Source: an uncultured Pelagibacteraceae bacterium (lineage in GTDB: Bacteria; Pseudomonadota; Alphaproteobacteria; Pelagibacterales; Pelagibacteraceae). Taken from it: a DNA stretch of 64,000 bases. Below are positions 17,592 through 27,755 of the stretch, one piece after another. The notes beneath the pieces were generated by a model that was not told where the DNA came from, ran no database searches, and saw nothing but the letters and a program-made list of their open reading frames with translations. Location of the stretch: NCBI GenBank assembly GCA_902566775.1, contig CACFKF010000002.1, positions 34,993 to 98,992 of the forward strand, written 5' to 3'. Within the stretch, counting starts at the first letter, position 1, and each line of letters begins with the position of its first letter. The translations under genes and the position numbers were made by a program.

Positions 17592-18155
17592 ATGGCTGAG
17601 CCGGTTTCAATAAAAAACATCAAAGATTACAAGGAAAAATCGCTACTCATAGTTGATGATGACAATCCATTTAGGGAGAGACTTGCAAGAGCAATGGAAA
17701 AAAAAGGCTTTAGCGTAACTCAAGCGGTAGGTGTAAAAAAAGGCATAGAATCTTTAAAAATAATAAATCCCGCATTTGCTGTGGTTGATTTAAGGCTAAA
17801 TGATGGAAATGGACTTGAGGTTGTAAAAGAGATCCAAAATTTAAATAACAATAGCAAAATTATAATGCTTACAGGTTATGGAAATATTCCAACAGCTGTT
17901 GCTGCTATAAAACATGGTGCGATCGATTATCTTGCAAAACCTGCTGATGCAGATGACGTAGAAAAAGCACTTTTAGCAGATCCAAAGTCTAAAGCACAAC
18001 CTCCAGAAAATCCAATGACAGCTGATAGGGTAAAATGGGAGCACATTCATAGAGTATTTGAGTTATGCAATAGAAATGTATCTGAAACAGCCAGAAGACT
18101 GAAGATGCACAGAAGAACTCTCCAAAGAATACTATCAAAAAGATCACCAAGATAG
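17592..18155 (+). CDS. regA: RegA/ActR/PrrA-type response regulator
   Basis: Response regulator of the redox-responsive RegB/RegA type. The receiver domain has acidic pocket VDDDNPF, phospho-Asp in AVVDLRLNDGNG and conserved Lys in YLAKPAD. A short linker leads to the Fis-like helix-turn-helix VSETARRLKMHRRTLQRIL at the C-terminus, nearly invariant in RegA. The ORF track starts at a GTG (17562); I prefer the ATG at 17592 (MAEPVSI) because RegA proteins begin close to the receiver. The sensor RegB is not adjacent. It is divergent from the polyamine cluster. Confidence 0.92.
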   Translation: MAEPVSIKNIKDYKEKSLLIVDDDNPFRERLARAMEKKGFSVTQAVGVKKGIESLKIINPAFAVVDLRLNDGNGLEVVKEIQNLNNNSKIIMLTGYGNIPTAVAAIKHGAIDYLAKPADADDVEKALLADPKSKAQPPENPMTADRVKWEHIHRVFELCNRNVSETARRLKMHRRTLQRILSKRSPR

Positions 18156-18174
18156 TTTTAGTATAAAATTTTAT

Positions 18175-19107
18175 CTATTGTTTATTAGTTACTCCTAAAA
18201 AAACATCTTCTAGATCACCTTCATCAGTTGATATATCTAGTATTTTTACATTATTATTATGTAATAAATTGATTATTTCTTCCATTTTTATTTTATTTTT
18301 TTCATATGAAAAACTAATCTCATTTTCTTTAAAAGATAAAACTTTTAGAGAGCCCAATTTATTATTGTCAATTTTGATAGGACTGTCCAATTTAAATGTG
18401 ACTTTTTTTGTTTGAATTTTATTTAAAAGATTTTTAGTACTATCAAGAGCAACGAGATTTCCTTTGCTTAGTATTCCAATTCTGTTACACATTTTCTCAG
18501 CTTCTTCTATATAATGTGTAGTTAATATTATTGTAACACCTTGGTTGTGTAGTAATTTTAAATTTTCCCAAAGATTTTTTCTTAGTTCAACATCTACTCC
18601 CGCAGTGGGTTCGTCTAAAATTACTATAGGAGGCTGGTGAACTAAAGATTTTGCTATCAATAATCTTCTTTTCATACCTCCGGATAAACTTCTAGCATAA
18701 CTGTTAGCATGCTTTTCAAGTGATACAAGTTTTAAGATTGTATCAGTAATTCTATCTTTTTTTTTAACTCCATAAAGACCCGCTTGTAAATCTAATTGTT
18801 TTTTAGGAGTAAAAAAAGGATCAAGATTGATTTCTTGAGGCACAATACCAATAGACGCACGAACTTGTCTTGGATTTTTATCAAGATCAAAACCCCATAC
18901 ATTAACTTTGCCAGAAGTTTTTACTACAATACCAGCCAAAATATTTATAAAAGTTGTTTTTCCTGCGCCGTTCGGACCTAGCAATCCAAAAATCTCACTT
19001 TTTTGCACGTCTAAGTTTAAATTATTTATAGCATGTATTGGCTTGCCACTTTTTTTTGAATAAATTTTATTTAAATTTTTAACAGAAATTACGTTTTTTT
19101 TGTCCAT
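18175..19107 (-). CDS. ABC-2 type exporter ATP-binding subunit (YadG-like)
   Basis: ATPase of a type-2 ABC exporter, 310 residues. Walker A is LLGPNGAGKTTF, the signature is SLSGGMKRRL and Walker B is PIVILDEPTAGVD, followed by TTHYIEEAEKM. An extra C-terminal region after residue 220 is typical of YadG/DrrA-like proteins. No permease is next to it. The matching YadH-like permease lies at 42305-43117 in this window and is its probable partner. Substrate unknown. Confidence 0.88.
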   Translation of the reverse strand: MDKKNVISVKNLNKIYSKKSGKPIHAINNLNLDVQKSEIFGLLGPNGAGKTTFINILAGIVVKTSGKVNVWGFDLDKNPRQVRASIGIVPQEINLDPFFTPKKQLDLQAGLYGVKKKDRITDTILKLVSLEKHANSYARSLSGGMKRRLLIAKSLVHQPPIVILDEPTAGVDVELRKNLWENLKLLHNQGVTIILTTHYIEEAEKMCNRIGILSKGNLVALDSTKNLLNKIQTKKVTFKLDSPIKIDNNKLGSLKVLSFKENEISFSYEKNKIKMEEIINLLHNNNVKILDISTDEGDLEDVFLGVTNKQ

Positions 19108-19158
19108 AAGAAATTATACATTTATAACATTCGTGAGAATTAAGATAACATTATTTAA

Positions 19159-21942
19159 ATGGATAAAATAAAAAAAACAGATCATTTTTATTTGATTGAC
19201 GGCTCAGGCTATATTTTTAGAGCATATTACGCACTACCACCTCTAAGCAGAAAAAGTGATGGTTTGCCGACTGGTGCTGTAAGTGGTTTTTGCAATATGC
19301 TTTTCAAGTTATTGGAAGATTCAAAATCAGATGACAACAATCAAAAACCAACTCATTTTGCAGTAATTTTTGATTCAGCAAGAAAAAATTTTAGAAATGA
19401 AATTTATTCAGAATATAAAGCCAATAGATCAGAGGCTCCTGAAGATTTGGTTCCCCAATTTGAATATATAAGAAAATCCGTTAATGCATTTAATTTACCT
19501 TCAGTAGAACTAATAAATTATGAGGCTGATGATTTAATAGCAACCTATGTTGAACAAATTTTAAAAGAAGGTGCAAAAGTTACAATAATTTCATCAGATA
19601 AAGATTTAATGCAATTGTATAAAAAAAATGTTCGTATCTATGATCCAATGAAAAACAAATTTATTTTAGAAAAAGATGTTTCAAGTAAATTTGGAGTGAC
19701 ACCAGATAAAATTATTGATGTCCAGGCACTTGCTGGAGATAGTAGTGATAATGTTCCAGGAGTTCCTGGGATAGGTATAAAAACTGCAGCTGAATTGATT
19801 AACAAATACGGATCATTGGAAAAATTATTGAAAAAAGCAGAAGAAATAAAACAAAATAAAAGAAGAGAAACTATAATTGAAAATAAAAATAAGGCCTTAT
19901 TAAGTAAAAAATTAGTTACTTTAAAAAAAAATGTGCCAGTTGAAAAAAAGATTGAAGAATTTGTTTTAAAAAAAATAGATAAAAACAAGCTATATAGTTA
20001 TTTAAGGGAAATGGAATTTAATAGATTATTAAGTTCGGCAATCTCAACATATGGAGATCAAGATTTTGCAGATGATTTAAACAATAAAAGTTTAACAAAA
20101 AAAATTGGTAGACAAGAAAGTATAAATAAAAAAAATTATTTCTTAATAAGAAAAGAAAAAGAACTTGATGAGTGGATTGAAGAAGCGGAAGAGCATGGAG
20201 AAATTGCAATAGATACAGAAACAAGTTCAATTGATCCTCACCAAGCAAAATTGATAGGAATTTCACTCAGCACAAAAATTGGGAAAGCATGCTATATACC
20301 AATTGGCCATAAAAATGATTCTTGTTTAAATAAAACAAGTGTTATCAAAAAACTAAAAACTATTTTAGAAGATAAAAGCATAAAGAAAATAGGCCAAAAT
20401 ATTAAATTTGATTTTATTATTTTATATAAACTAGGAGTTAAAATGAACTCTATGGAAGACACAATGTTAATGTCTTATGTTTTAGATGCTGGAAAGAATA
20501 GACATAATATGGATACATTATCTGAAATTCATTTAAATCATAAGACAATAGCATTTAAAGATTTAGTTGGTTCGGGAAAAAAGCAAATAAATTTTAGTGA
20601 AGTTGAAATAATAAAAGCAATGGAATATGCAGCTGAGGATGCTGATATCACATTTAGATTATATAAAATATTTACAGAAAGTTTAAAAGACCAAAAACTT
20701 ACTAATATTTATGAAATTTTTGAAAAACCAATGATAAAAATTTTGGCTTTTATGGAAATTTATGGAGTTAAAATAGATAACAAGTTCTTAAAAAATTTGT
20801 CTGAAAAGTTTGAAAAAAGAATAATGGAATTAGAGAAAAAGATTTTTAAAATTTCTAAAAAAGAATTTAACATAGGTTCAACAAAGCAACTTGGCGAAAT
20901 AATGTACAATGAACTTAAAATTTCATCTTTAAAAAAAACAAAAAAAGGTAGTTTTGCAACAAGTGCGAATGTATTAGAAGATCTTGCTTATAAAGGTCTT
21001 GAGCTTCCAAGGTTAGTTTTAGATTGGAGACAAGTGTCAAAGTTAAAAAATACTTACTCGGATTCTTTGCCAGAATACATAAATTCTCACACAGGAAGAG
21101 TTCATACTTCTTTTTTACTTGCTGCTACAACAACAGGCAGATTGGCATCTAGTAACCCAAATCTACAAAATATCCCAATCAAATCAGAGGAAGGAAAAGA
21201 TATAAGAAAAGCTTTTATTGCTGAAAAAGGAAATATATTAGTTTCAGCAGATTATAACCAGATAGAAATGAGAATTCTTGCAGATTTAGCAGATGTCAAA
21301 GATCTAAAAAAAGCTTTTAAAAACAATGAAGATATACACACTCTTACTGCCAGCCAAGTATTTAATATAGATATTAAAAAAGTAAATCGAGATACCAGAA
21401 GAAAAGCCAAGGCAATTAATTTTGGAATTATTTACGGGATCTCTCAATATGGTCTAGCTAAACAAATTATGGTTTCAAATAATGAAGCTGTAGAATTTTT
21501 AAATTCATATTTTTTAAAATTTCCAGAAATAAAAGAATATATGAATTCTACAATTAAGTTTTGTAGAAAAAGTGGATATGTTCAAAATATTTTTGGAAGA
21601 AGAACTCATCTTAGGGGAATTAATGACAAAAATTATAATGTAAGAAACTTTCAAGAAAGGGCAGCAATTAATGCACCAATCCAAGGATCTGCTTCAGAGT
21701 TAATGAGACTTGCTATGATAAGATTAAATAAGAGATTTAATGCTATAAAAGATATTAGGACAAAAATGTTATTACAAATTCATGATGAGTTAATTTTTGA
21801 AGTTCCAAAAAATGAATTAAAAAAAGTTAATAATATAATTAATGAAGAAATGACAAGTATAATAAAAAGTGATTTGCACTCCTTTTCTATACCTTTAACT
21901 GTAGATATAAATTTTGGAGAAAACTGGGGAATACTTCATTAA
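19159..21942 (+). CDS. polA: DNA polymerase I
   Basis: Repair and Okazaki-fragment polymerase, 927 residues, with all three domains. The 5'-3' exonuclease occupies roughly residues 1-300 (FYLIDGSGYIFRAYYALP; YEADDLIATY; SSDKDLMQL; DSSDNVPGVPGIG). The 3'-5' exonuclease keeps its catalytic motifs AIDTETSSID, NIKFDFIIL and YAAEDADIT, so proofreading looks intact. The polymerase domain has TTGRLASSNPNLQNIP, SADYNQIEMRILA, RRKAKAINFGIIYG and LLQIHDELIFE. Confidence 0.97.
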   Translation: MDKIKKTDHFYLIDGSGYIFRAYYALPPLSRKSDGLPTGAVSGFCNMLFKLLEDSKSDDNNQKPTHFAVIFDSARKNFRNEIYSEYKANRSEAPEDLVPQFEYIRKSVNAFNLPSVELINYEADDLIATYVEQILKEGAKVTIISSDKDLMQLYKKNVRIYDPMKNKFILEKDVSSKFGVTPDKIIDVQALAGDSSDNVPGVPGIGIKTAAELINKYGSLEKLLKKAEEIKQNKRRETIIENKNKALLSKKLVTLKKNVPVEKKIEEFVLKKIDKNKLYSYLREMEFNRLLSSAISTYGDQDFADDLNNKSLTKKIGRQESINKKNYFLIRKEKELDEWIEEAEEHGEIAIDTETSSIDPHQAKLIGISLSTKIGKACYIPIGHKNDSCLNKTSVIKKLKTILEDKSIKKIGQNIKFDFIILYKLGVKMNSMEDTMLMSYVLDAGKNRHNMDTLSEIHLNHKTIAFKDLVGSGKKQINFSEVEIIKAMEYAAEDADITFRLYKIFTESLKDQKLTNIYEIFEKPMIKILAFMEIYGVKIDNKFLKNLSEKFEKRIMELEKKIFKISKKEFNIGSTKQLGEIMYNELKISSLKKTKKGSFATSANVLEDLAYKGLELPRLVLDWRQVSKLKNTYSDSLPEYINSHTGRVHTSFLLAATTTGRLASSNPNLQNIPIKSEEGKDIRKAFIAEKGNILVSADYNQIEMRILADLADVKDLKKAFKNNEDIHTLTASQVFNIDIKKVNRDTRRKAKAINFGIIYGISQYGLAKQIMVSNNEAVEFLNSYFLKFPEIKEYMNSTIKFCRKSGYVQNIFGRRTHLRGINDKNYNVRNFQERAAINAPIQGSASELMRLAMIRLNKRFNAIKDIRTKMLLQIHDELIFEVPKNELKKVNNIINEEMTSIIKSDLHSFSIPLTVDINFGENWGILH

Positions 21943-21998
21943 TTATTAGTAGTACTTGCCCAATTGATGACAATTTAGTATTTTTATATTTATTGAAA

Positions 21999-22697
21999 AT
22001 GAATCAAACAATTGCATTAATCGATGATGATAGAAACATACTTACGAGCATAAGTATGGCATTAGAAAAAGAAGGATTTAAAGTGCAAACTTATCTTGAT
22101 GGCGAAAGTGCATTAATTGGTTTGTCTAGAATGCCACCCGATTTGGCTATTATTGATATCAAAATGCCAAAAATGGATGGGGAAGAGCTTCTAAAAAAAT
22201 TAAGAAAAAAAACAACTTTGCCAGTAATTTTTTTGACATCGAAAGATGAAGAAGTTGATGAGTTGCTTGGTTTAAAGTTAGGAGCAGATGATTTTATCAA
22301 AAAATCTGGAGGTTTTTCAACTAAGGTATTAATTGAAAGAATCAGAGTCCAATTAAGGAAAAAAAATATAAATATAGAAGATACAAAAAATATTATTCAA
22401 CATGGCAAATTAAAACTAGATCCTTCGCAATTGGAATGTGAATGGGATGGAAAACAGTTACCAGATAAATTAACAACCACAGAATTTTTGATAGTTAAGG
22501 AACTGGCAAAAAGACCAGGCATTATTAAAGAAAGATCTCAACTAATGGATATTGCTTATAGAGAAGATACAGAAATTGAAGACAGAACTATCGATAGTCA
22601 TGTAAAGAGAATAAGAAAGAAGTTTAAAAAAATTGATAACAATTTTTCCGCAATCGAAACTAGATATGGCAGTGGGTATAGATGGAATGTTAGTTAA
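21999..22697 (+). CDS. chvI: ChvI-like OmpR-family response regulator
   Basis: DNA-binding response regulator of the alphaproteobacterial ChvG/ChvI envelope-stress system. Receiver: IALIDDDRNI, phospho-Asp in AIIDIKMPKMDG, and the conserved lysine of FIKKSGGFS. C-terminal winged helix: TTTEFLIVKELAKRPG and DSHVKRIRKKFKKID...TRYGSGYRW. The ORF track begins at a TTG (21993); the ATG at 21999 is the better start. Its stop overlaps the chvG ATG by one base. Confidence 0.93.
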   Translation: MNQTIALIDDDRNILTSISMALEKEGFKVQTYLDGESALIGLSRMPPDLAIIDIKMPKMDGEELLKKLRKKTTLPVIFLTSKDEEVDELLGLKLGADDFIKKSGGFSTKVLIERIRVQLRKKNINIEDTKNIIQHGKLKLDPSQLECEWDGKQLPDKLTTTEFLIVKELAKRPGIIKERSQLMDIAYREDTEIEDRTIDSHVKRIRKKFKKIDNNFSAIETRYGSGYRWNVS

Positions 22698-24226
22698 TGT
22701 TAAGTTCTGTTTTAAAAAATTTATCGATATTAAAAAAATTTTTATTTATTAACTCAGTAGTTTTTATAATTATTGGCCTTGGTACTATCTTTTATCTTAA
22801 AACTGTTCAGCCTAATTTAATTAAAAAAAAAATAGCAAATCACATTCAAATAATTGATAATACAATAAATCATATACAAAGATTAAATGTTAAATTTACT
22901 GAGGATGATCTTAGGAGGTTTTTATTTTCAACAAGATTTTTATTCCAGAATCTAGACAGGGTATTATTTTTTGATGAAGAATTTAATTTAATCGCTGACA
23001 CTGATACATTGGATCTAGACCCTAGATCATTTTCTAAAAAAGCTGATATTGTTGAACAAGAAAACTTGGCAGAAGATAAAAAAGATAAAAAAAAAATAAA
23101 AATAAAACAAAAAAAAAATAATTTAAAACTAGTTTTAAGTAATTATTCAAATTCCAAAGATTATGGTAAGCCTTATACTTATACAGAAGAAACTTATAAC
23201 CGGTTTCTTCTAACCACTGTAAAAAATGTAAATCTAGATGGAAAAAATCTTGGTTTTTTAGCAATCTCTGAAAATGCCAATGAAATAAGAACAGCGATAA
23301 ATGAAAGAAAAAATTTTGTAATTAGAACGGCCATTCTTGTTGTTGTCGCAATATTAATTTTTTCTTTAGTATTAAACAAGTATTTTTTAAAACCTATTAA
23401 AAATTTAGTTAATTATACAAAAATTATTAAGGAAAAAAGTAAAGAAAAATCAAATATTGAAATTTTAAAGAAAAGAAATGATGAGATTGGAGTTTTATCA
23501 AAATCTTTAGATGATATGACCAACGATTTATATAAAAGAATAAATGTAGCTGAAAACTTTTCTAGGGATTTGGTTCATGAAATAAGAAATCCATTAGCAT
23601 CGTTAAAAAGTGCTTCTGAAATAATTATTGAAACTGAGGATAAAAATAAAAGAGAAAAATTAGTAAAAATTTTATCTCATGATGTAGAACGTGTTGAAAG
23701 ACTTATAACAGATTATTCACAAATGTTAAAAGATGAAGTGGCATTAAGCACTGAACAAATGAATAAAATAGATTTAAAATCTATTGTTCAATCGGTTGTA
23801 GAAGATTTTAATAATATTTATGTAGAAAAAAGGGGAATTAAAATTGATTTAAAAATCGAAGAAACAAAAAATGGTTTTATTATTTTAGGGATTGAGAATA
23901 GAATTGAACAAATATTAGCAAATCTTTTAGATAATGCTATTTCATTTAGCAAAGACAATCAAAAAGTTATAGTGGAAGTTCAAGAAAAACAAAGTGATAA
24001 AATAGCTTTAAGAGTTATTGATCAAGGCCAAGGCTTTAAGGAGAAAAAATTAAATAAGATTTTTGATCGATTTTATAGTAACAGGCCTGATAAATTTGGA
24101 GAACATTCGGGACTAGGATTAAATATAGTTAAAAATTTAGTTGAATTGCATGACGGAATAATAGCAGCTTCAAATAATCCAAACAATATTGGAGCTAGAA
24201 TAGAGATTTATTTTCCAAGAGTTTAA
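22697..24226 (+). CDS. chvG: ChvG-like sensor histidine kinase
   Basis: Membrane sensor kinase paired with ChvI. A transmembrane helix near residues 15-35, a periplasmic domain of about 170 residues with a lysine-rich stretch, and a second helix near 210-230 (VVVAILIFSLVLNKYFL) come first. HAMP follows. HisKA has the phosphorylatable His in LVHEIRNPLASLKSA; HATPase motifs are NLLDNAISFS, DQGQGF and HSGLGLNIVKNLV. The length is 509 residues. Confidence 0.93.
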   Translation: MLSSVLKNLSILKKFLFINSVVFIIIGLGTIFYLKTVQPNLIKKKIANHIQIIDNTINHIQRLNVKFTEDDLRRFLFSTRFLFQNLDRVLFFDEEFNLIADTDTLDLDPRSFSKKADIVEQENLAEDKKDKKKIKIKQKKNNLKLVLSNYSNSKDYGKPYTYTEETYNRFLLTTVKNVNLDGKNLGFLAISENANEIRTAINERKNFVIRTAILVVVAILIFSLVLNKYFLKPIKNLVNYTKIIKEKSKEKSNIEILKKRNDEIGVLSKSLDDMTNDLYKRINVAENFSRDLVHEIRNPLASLKSASEIIIETEDKNKREKLVKILSHDVERVERLITDYSQMLKDEVALSTEQMNKIDLKSIVQSVVEDFNNIYVEKRGIKIDLKIEETKNGFIILGIENRIEQILANLLDNAISFSKDNQKVIVEVQEKQSDKIALRVIDQGQGFKEKKLNKIFDRFYSNRPDKFGEHSGLGLNIVKNLVELHDGIIAASNNPNNIGARIEIYFPRV

Positions 24227-24266
24227 AGGTTGATTAATTTGATTTAAGTTGTTAAAAAACTTTTTC

Positions 24267-25553
24267 ATGAATGATTATAAAGTAAAAGATATTTCGCAAG
24301 CGGAATTTGGAAGAAAAGAAATTTCTTTAGCAGAAACCGAAATGCCAGGATTGATGGCACTTAGAAAAGAATATAAAGGAAAAAATCCTCTTAAAGGAGC
24401 AAAAATTATTGGGTGTTTACATATGACTATTCAAACTGCAGTACTTATAGAGACTCTTGTTGAATTAGGTGCAGAAGTAAGATGGTCTTCATGTAATATA
24501 TTTTCGACACAAGACCATGCTGCAGCTGCAATTGCTAAAGCAGGCATACCCGTATTTGCATGGAAAGGTGAAACTGAAGAAGAATACTGGTGGTGTATTA
24601 AACAAACTATTGAAGGGAAAAAAGATTGGAAAGCAAATATGCTTTTAGATGATGGTGGAGATTTAACTGCTCTAATGCATAAGGATTATAAAGAGATGTT
24701 AAAATCAATAAAAGGTGTTTCTGAAGAAACAACTACAGGGGTTAAAGCTTTAATAAAAATGCAGTCGCAAAATAAACTATTAATTCCAGCTATTAATGTT
24801 AATGATTCGGTAACAAAATCAAAATTTGATAATTTGTATGGTTGCAGAGAAAGTTTGGTAGATGGCATTAAAAGAGCAACAGATGTTATGATGTCAGGAA
24901 AGGTTGCAATAGTTGCAGGTTTTGGAGATGTTGGAAAAGGTAGCGCTGCGTCTTTAAGACAAAGCGGAGCAAGAGTTATGGTAACAGAGACAGACCCAAT
25001 TTGTGCACTTCAAGCGGCAATGGAAGGATATGAAGTTGTGTTAATGGATGAAGTGATTGAAAATGTTGATATAGTTGTTACAGCAACTGGCAATAAAGAC
25101 ATTGTGACAGCTGATCATATGAGAAAAATGAAAGATAGAGCAATTCTATGTAACATTGGGCATTTTGATAATGAGATACAGGTTGAGGCATTAAAAAATT
25201 ATAAATGGACAGAAATAAAACCTCAGGTACACGAAATAGAATTTCCTGATAAGAAAAGAATTATTTTGCTGGCAGAAGGAAGGTTAGTAAATTTAGGATG
25301 TGCTACAGGACACCCAAGTTTTGTAATGAGCGCTTCATTTACTAATCAAGTAACGGCCCAAATAGAATTATGGAACAATTCTGATAAATATGAAAAAAAA
25401 GTATATGTATTGCCAAAACATCTTGATGAAAAAGTAGCAAGACTACATTTGGACAAAGTTGGAGCTAAATTAACAAAACTATCAAAAGAACAAGCTGATT
25501 ATATCAGTGTAACACCTGAGGGACCTTATAAGCCAGATACATATAGATATTAA
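24267..25553 (+). CDS. ahcY: Adenosylhomocysteinase
   Basis: NAD-dependent hydrolase that splits S-adenosylhomocysteine into adenosine and homocysteine, closing the methyl cycle with MetX-derived methionine. [66 protein letters not shown] and the C-terminal KPDTYRY are diagnostic. The ORF track uses a TTG (24249); the ATG at 24267 ([10 protein letters not shown]) fits the family N-terminus. It follows chvG directly, whereas many alphaproteobacteria have hprK and PTS genes in between. Confidence 0.97.
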   Translation: MNDYKVKDISQAEFGRKEISLAETEMPGLMALRKEYKGKNPLKGAKIIGCLHMTIQTAVLIETLVELGAEVRWSSCNIFSTQDHAAAAIAKAGIPVFAWKGETEEEYWWCIKQTIEGKKDWKANMLLDDGGDLTALMHKDYKEMLKSIKGVSEETTTGVKALIKMQSQNKLLIPAINVNDSVTKSKFDNLYGCRESLVDGIKRATDVMMSGKVAIVAGFGDVGKGSAASLRQSGARVMVTETDPICALQAAMEGYEVVLMDEVIENVDIVVTATGNKDIVTADHMRKMKDRAILCNIGHFDNEIQVEALKNYKWTEIKPQVHEIEFPDKKRIILLAEGRLVNLGCATGHPSFVMSASFTNQVTAQIELWNNSDKYEKKVYVLPKHLDEKVARLHLDKVGAKLTKLSKEQADYISVTPEGPYKPDTYRY

Positions 25554-25565
25554 ACTGGCAGGCGG

Positions 25566-26015
25566 ATGAAAATTCCATCTATTCGTGAATTAGAAAAAAT
25601 AGCAGATAAGATAAATAAAATATTATCACTTGGAGATGTAGTTTTTCTATATGGGGCAATAGGAGTAGGAAAAACTACTTTTGCAAGACTTTTAATACAT
25701 AGGTTTGAAGACAAAAAAAAAATAAAAAAAAGTGAAGTTTTAAGTCCAACTTTTAATATTGTTTTTGAATATGAAATTAAAAAAATTAAGATAAAACATT
25801 ATGATTTATATCGCATAAAAAATTATGACGATATTAAAAATATTGGATTATTTGATAATTTAGAGCAAAATATCACTTTAATTGAATGGCCTGAATTAAT
25901 AAAAAATAAACCACTAAATCGTATTGATCTATTTTTTGAATATACAGAAGATTATAAGGAAAGATCTTTAATTATAAAAACTAATGGAAGATTAAAAAAA
26001 CATGAATTTTGGTAA
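25566..26015 (+). CDS. tsaE: tRNA threonylcarbamoyladenosine synthase ATPase TsaE
   Basis: P-loop ATPase required with TsaB/TsaC/TsaD for the t6A modification at position 37 of ANN-decoding tRNAs. Walker A is LYGAIGVGKTTFARLL; SPTFNIVFEYE and HYDLYRI follow, with IEWPELI near the end. The length, 149 residues, is normal. It overlaps the downstream kinase by 14 bases. Confidence 0.94.
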   Translation: MKIPSIRELEKIADKINKILSLGDVVFLYGAIGVGKTTFARLLIHRFEDKKKIKKSEVLSPTFNIVFEYEIKKIKIKHYDLYRIKNYDDIKNIGLFDNLEQNITLIEWPELIKNKPLNRIDLFFEYTEDYKERSLIIKTNGRLKKHEFW

Positions 26016-26967
26016 AGGGAAAATAATACAAGTCAGAGGCGATGCATCTTTTAGAAAATTTTATAGAAAAAAGTTCAATAATAAAAGGTCAATAATTATA
26101 TATTCAAAAAAAGAAAAAAATAAAAACTTATTAAATTATGAAGCAATAAACAAACTTTTAAATAAAAATAAAATTTCAGCACCTAGTCTTATTTTAGAAA
26201 ATTTTAGAAAAAATTTTATTGAAGTAGAAGATGTTGGTAAAAAATCAGTTTTGGATATTTTAAATAAAAAAAATAGTAGCAAAATAATAATATACAATAA
26301 AATATTAAAAATATTAATTAAATTGCAAAAAATTAAATCAAAAAAAGTTAAAAATTTTCAAAATAAATTTTACAAAATTCCAAAATATTCTAAAAAATTA
26401 ATTTTTAATGAGGCAAATTTATTTTTGGATTGGTATGTTCCACAAGTTATAAATAAAAATAAAATATCTATAATAAAAAAAGATCTTAAAAAAATCATAG
26501 CTTCATTAACCAAAAAAATTCAATTACCAAATAACACCTTTGTACATAGAGATTTTCACGTATCAAATTTAATGATTGATAAAAAAAAATTTTCAGTAAT
26601 AGATTCACAAGATGCTGTTTATGGAAATATTGCTTATGACTTAGTATCTTTAATTGACGATGTTAGGATAAAAACTTCAAAAAATTTAAAGAAAACTATT
26701 TATAAAAATTATTTATATTTAAATAAAAAAAAAATAAACAATAAAAAATTCAAAAACGATTTTGATATTTTATCTGTGTTAAGAAATTTAAAAGTTATAG
26801 GTATTTTTTCTCGCTTAGCCAAAAGAGATAATAAAAAAAAATATTTAAAATTAATACCTTATGCATGGAAATTAATAGAATATAGAGTAGATAATAATAA
26901 TTTGTTTGTCGATTTAAAAAAAAAATTAAAAGATAATTTTCCAAATAAAATTAGAATAAAAAAATGA
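26002..26967 (+). CDS. amgK: AmgK-like sugar kinase (APH fold)
   Basis: Aminoglycoside-phosphotransferase-fold kinase of 321 residues. The catalytic loop is FVHRDFHVSNLMID and the metal-binding Asp is in VIDSQDAVYGNIAYDL. It is coupled by a 4-base overlap to a MurU-like nucleotidyltransferase. That pair matches AmgK/MurU, which phosphorylates and then uridylylates N-acetylmuramic acid in cell-wall recycling. The AmpG-like permease and NlpC/P60 enzyme elsewhere in the window fit that pathway. Very lysine-rich. Confidence 0.85.
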   Translation: MNFGKGKIIQVRGDASFRKFYRKKFNNKRSIIIYSKKEKNKNLLNYEAINKLLNKNKISAPSLILENFRKNFIEVEDVGKKSVLDILNKKNSSKIIIYNKILKILIKLQKIKSKKVKNFQNKFYKIPKYSKKLIFNEANLFLDWYVPQVINKNKISIIKKDLKKIIASLTKKIQLPNNTFVHRDFHVSNLMIDKKKFSVIDSQDAVYGNIAYDLVSLIDDVRIKTSKNLKKTIYKNYLYLNKKKINNKKFKNDFDILSVLRNLKVIGIFSRLAKRDNKKKYLKLIPYAWKLIEYRVDNNNLFVDLKKKLKDNFPNKIRIKK

Positions 26968-27653
26968 AAGTTAAAACAGCATTAATTTTGTGTGCAGGAT
27001 TAGGCAAAAGACTTAATCCATTAACTCTTAAAAAGCCTAAACCACTTTTAGAATTAAATAATATAACTCTTTTAGAAAATACAATTAATTTAATTAAAGA
27101 AATAGGAATAAAAAAAATTTTTTTGAACACTTTTCATCTTGAAAATCAAATTTACGATTATTTAAAAGAGAAAAATTTTAATGTTTCAATTAATATAATT
27201 TCTGACGGTCATGAAATTCTTAATACAGGAGGTGGTATTAAAAATATGATGTGTAACTCAGATGAAAAAAATTTTTTTGTCTTTAACTCAGACACTGTTT
27301 GGGATTTAAATTATTTGAAATATATTAAAGAAATGGAAAAATTTTTTGAAAATAACAACATCAGCAACACGCTGTTAGTTGTAAATAAAAAACTAAGCTT
27401 TGACAAAAAACTTAATGGTGATTTTAACTTAGAGAAAAATTTGTTAACCAAAAATAAAGAAAATCAATATATTTACACTGGCTGTCAAATAATTAGTAAA
27501 GTATTATTGGATAATACGAAAAATTCTTTTTCTATCACAGAAATATGGAACGAATTAATTAAGAAAAATAATTTATTTGGTATTGATTGTAAAAATAAAT
27601 TTTACCATATAAAGGATTTAGAAATTTATAATAAATTAAAAAATAAAGTTTGA
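26964..27653 (+). CDS. murU: MurU-like sugar-1-phosphate nucleotidyltransferase
   Basis: NTP-transferase-fold enzyme, 229 residues, that would make UDP-MurNAc from MurNAc-1-phosphate. The nucleotide motif is LCAGLGKRLNPLTLKKPKPLLEL at the N-terminus; FVFNSDTVWD supplies the metal Asp and TGCQIISK is typical. It is coupled to the AmgK-like kinase. Specificity for MurNAc over other sugars is inferred from this pairing. The gene ends 136 bases before trxA, with no addB/addA between. Confidence 0.85.
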   Translation: MKVKTALILCAGLGKRLNPLTLKKPKPLLELNNITLLENTINLIKEIGIKKIFLNTFHLENQIYDYLKEKNFNVSINIISDGHEILNTGGGIKNMMCNSDEKNFFVFNSDTVWDLNYLKYIKEMEKFFENNNISNTLLVVNKKLSFDKKLNGDFNLEKNLLTKNKENQYIYTGCQIISKVLLDNTKNSFSITEIWNELIKKNNLFGIDCKNKFYHIKDLEIYNKLKNKV

Positions 27654-27755
27654 TTTTAATTATAATTTTTATATCAGTTAATGAATTTGTGATGCCAGTA
27701 CAAAAAAATACGAAAATGTCTTATGTGGATAATTTAAAAAAATTATTATTATTAG

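Noticed and set aside
24227-24266. Possible SAH riboswitch before ahcY
   Set aside because: Only 40 AT-rich bases separate chvG and ahcY, too short and without conserved elements.
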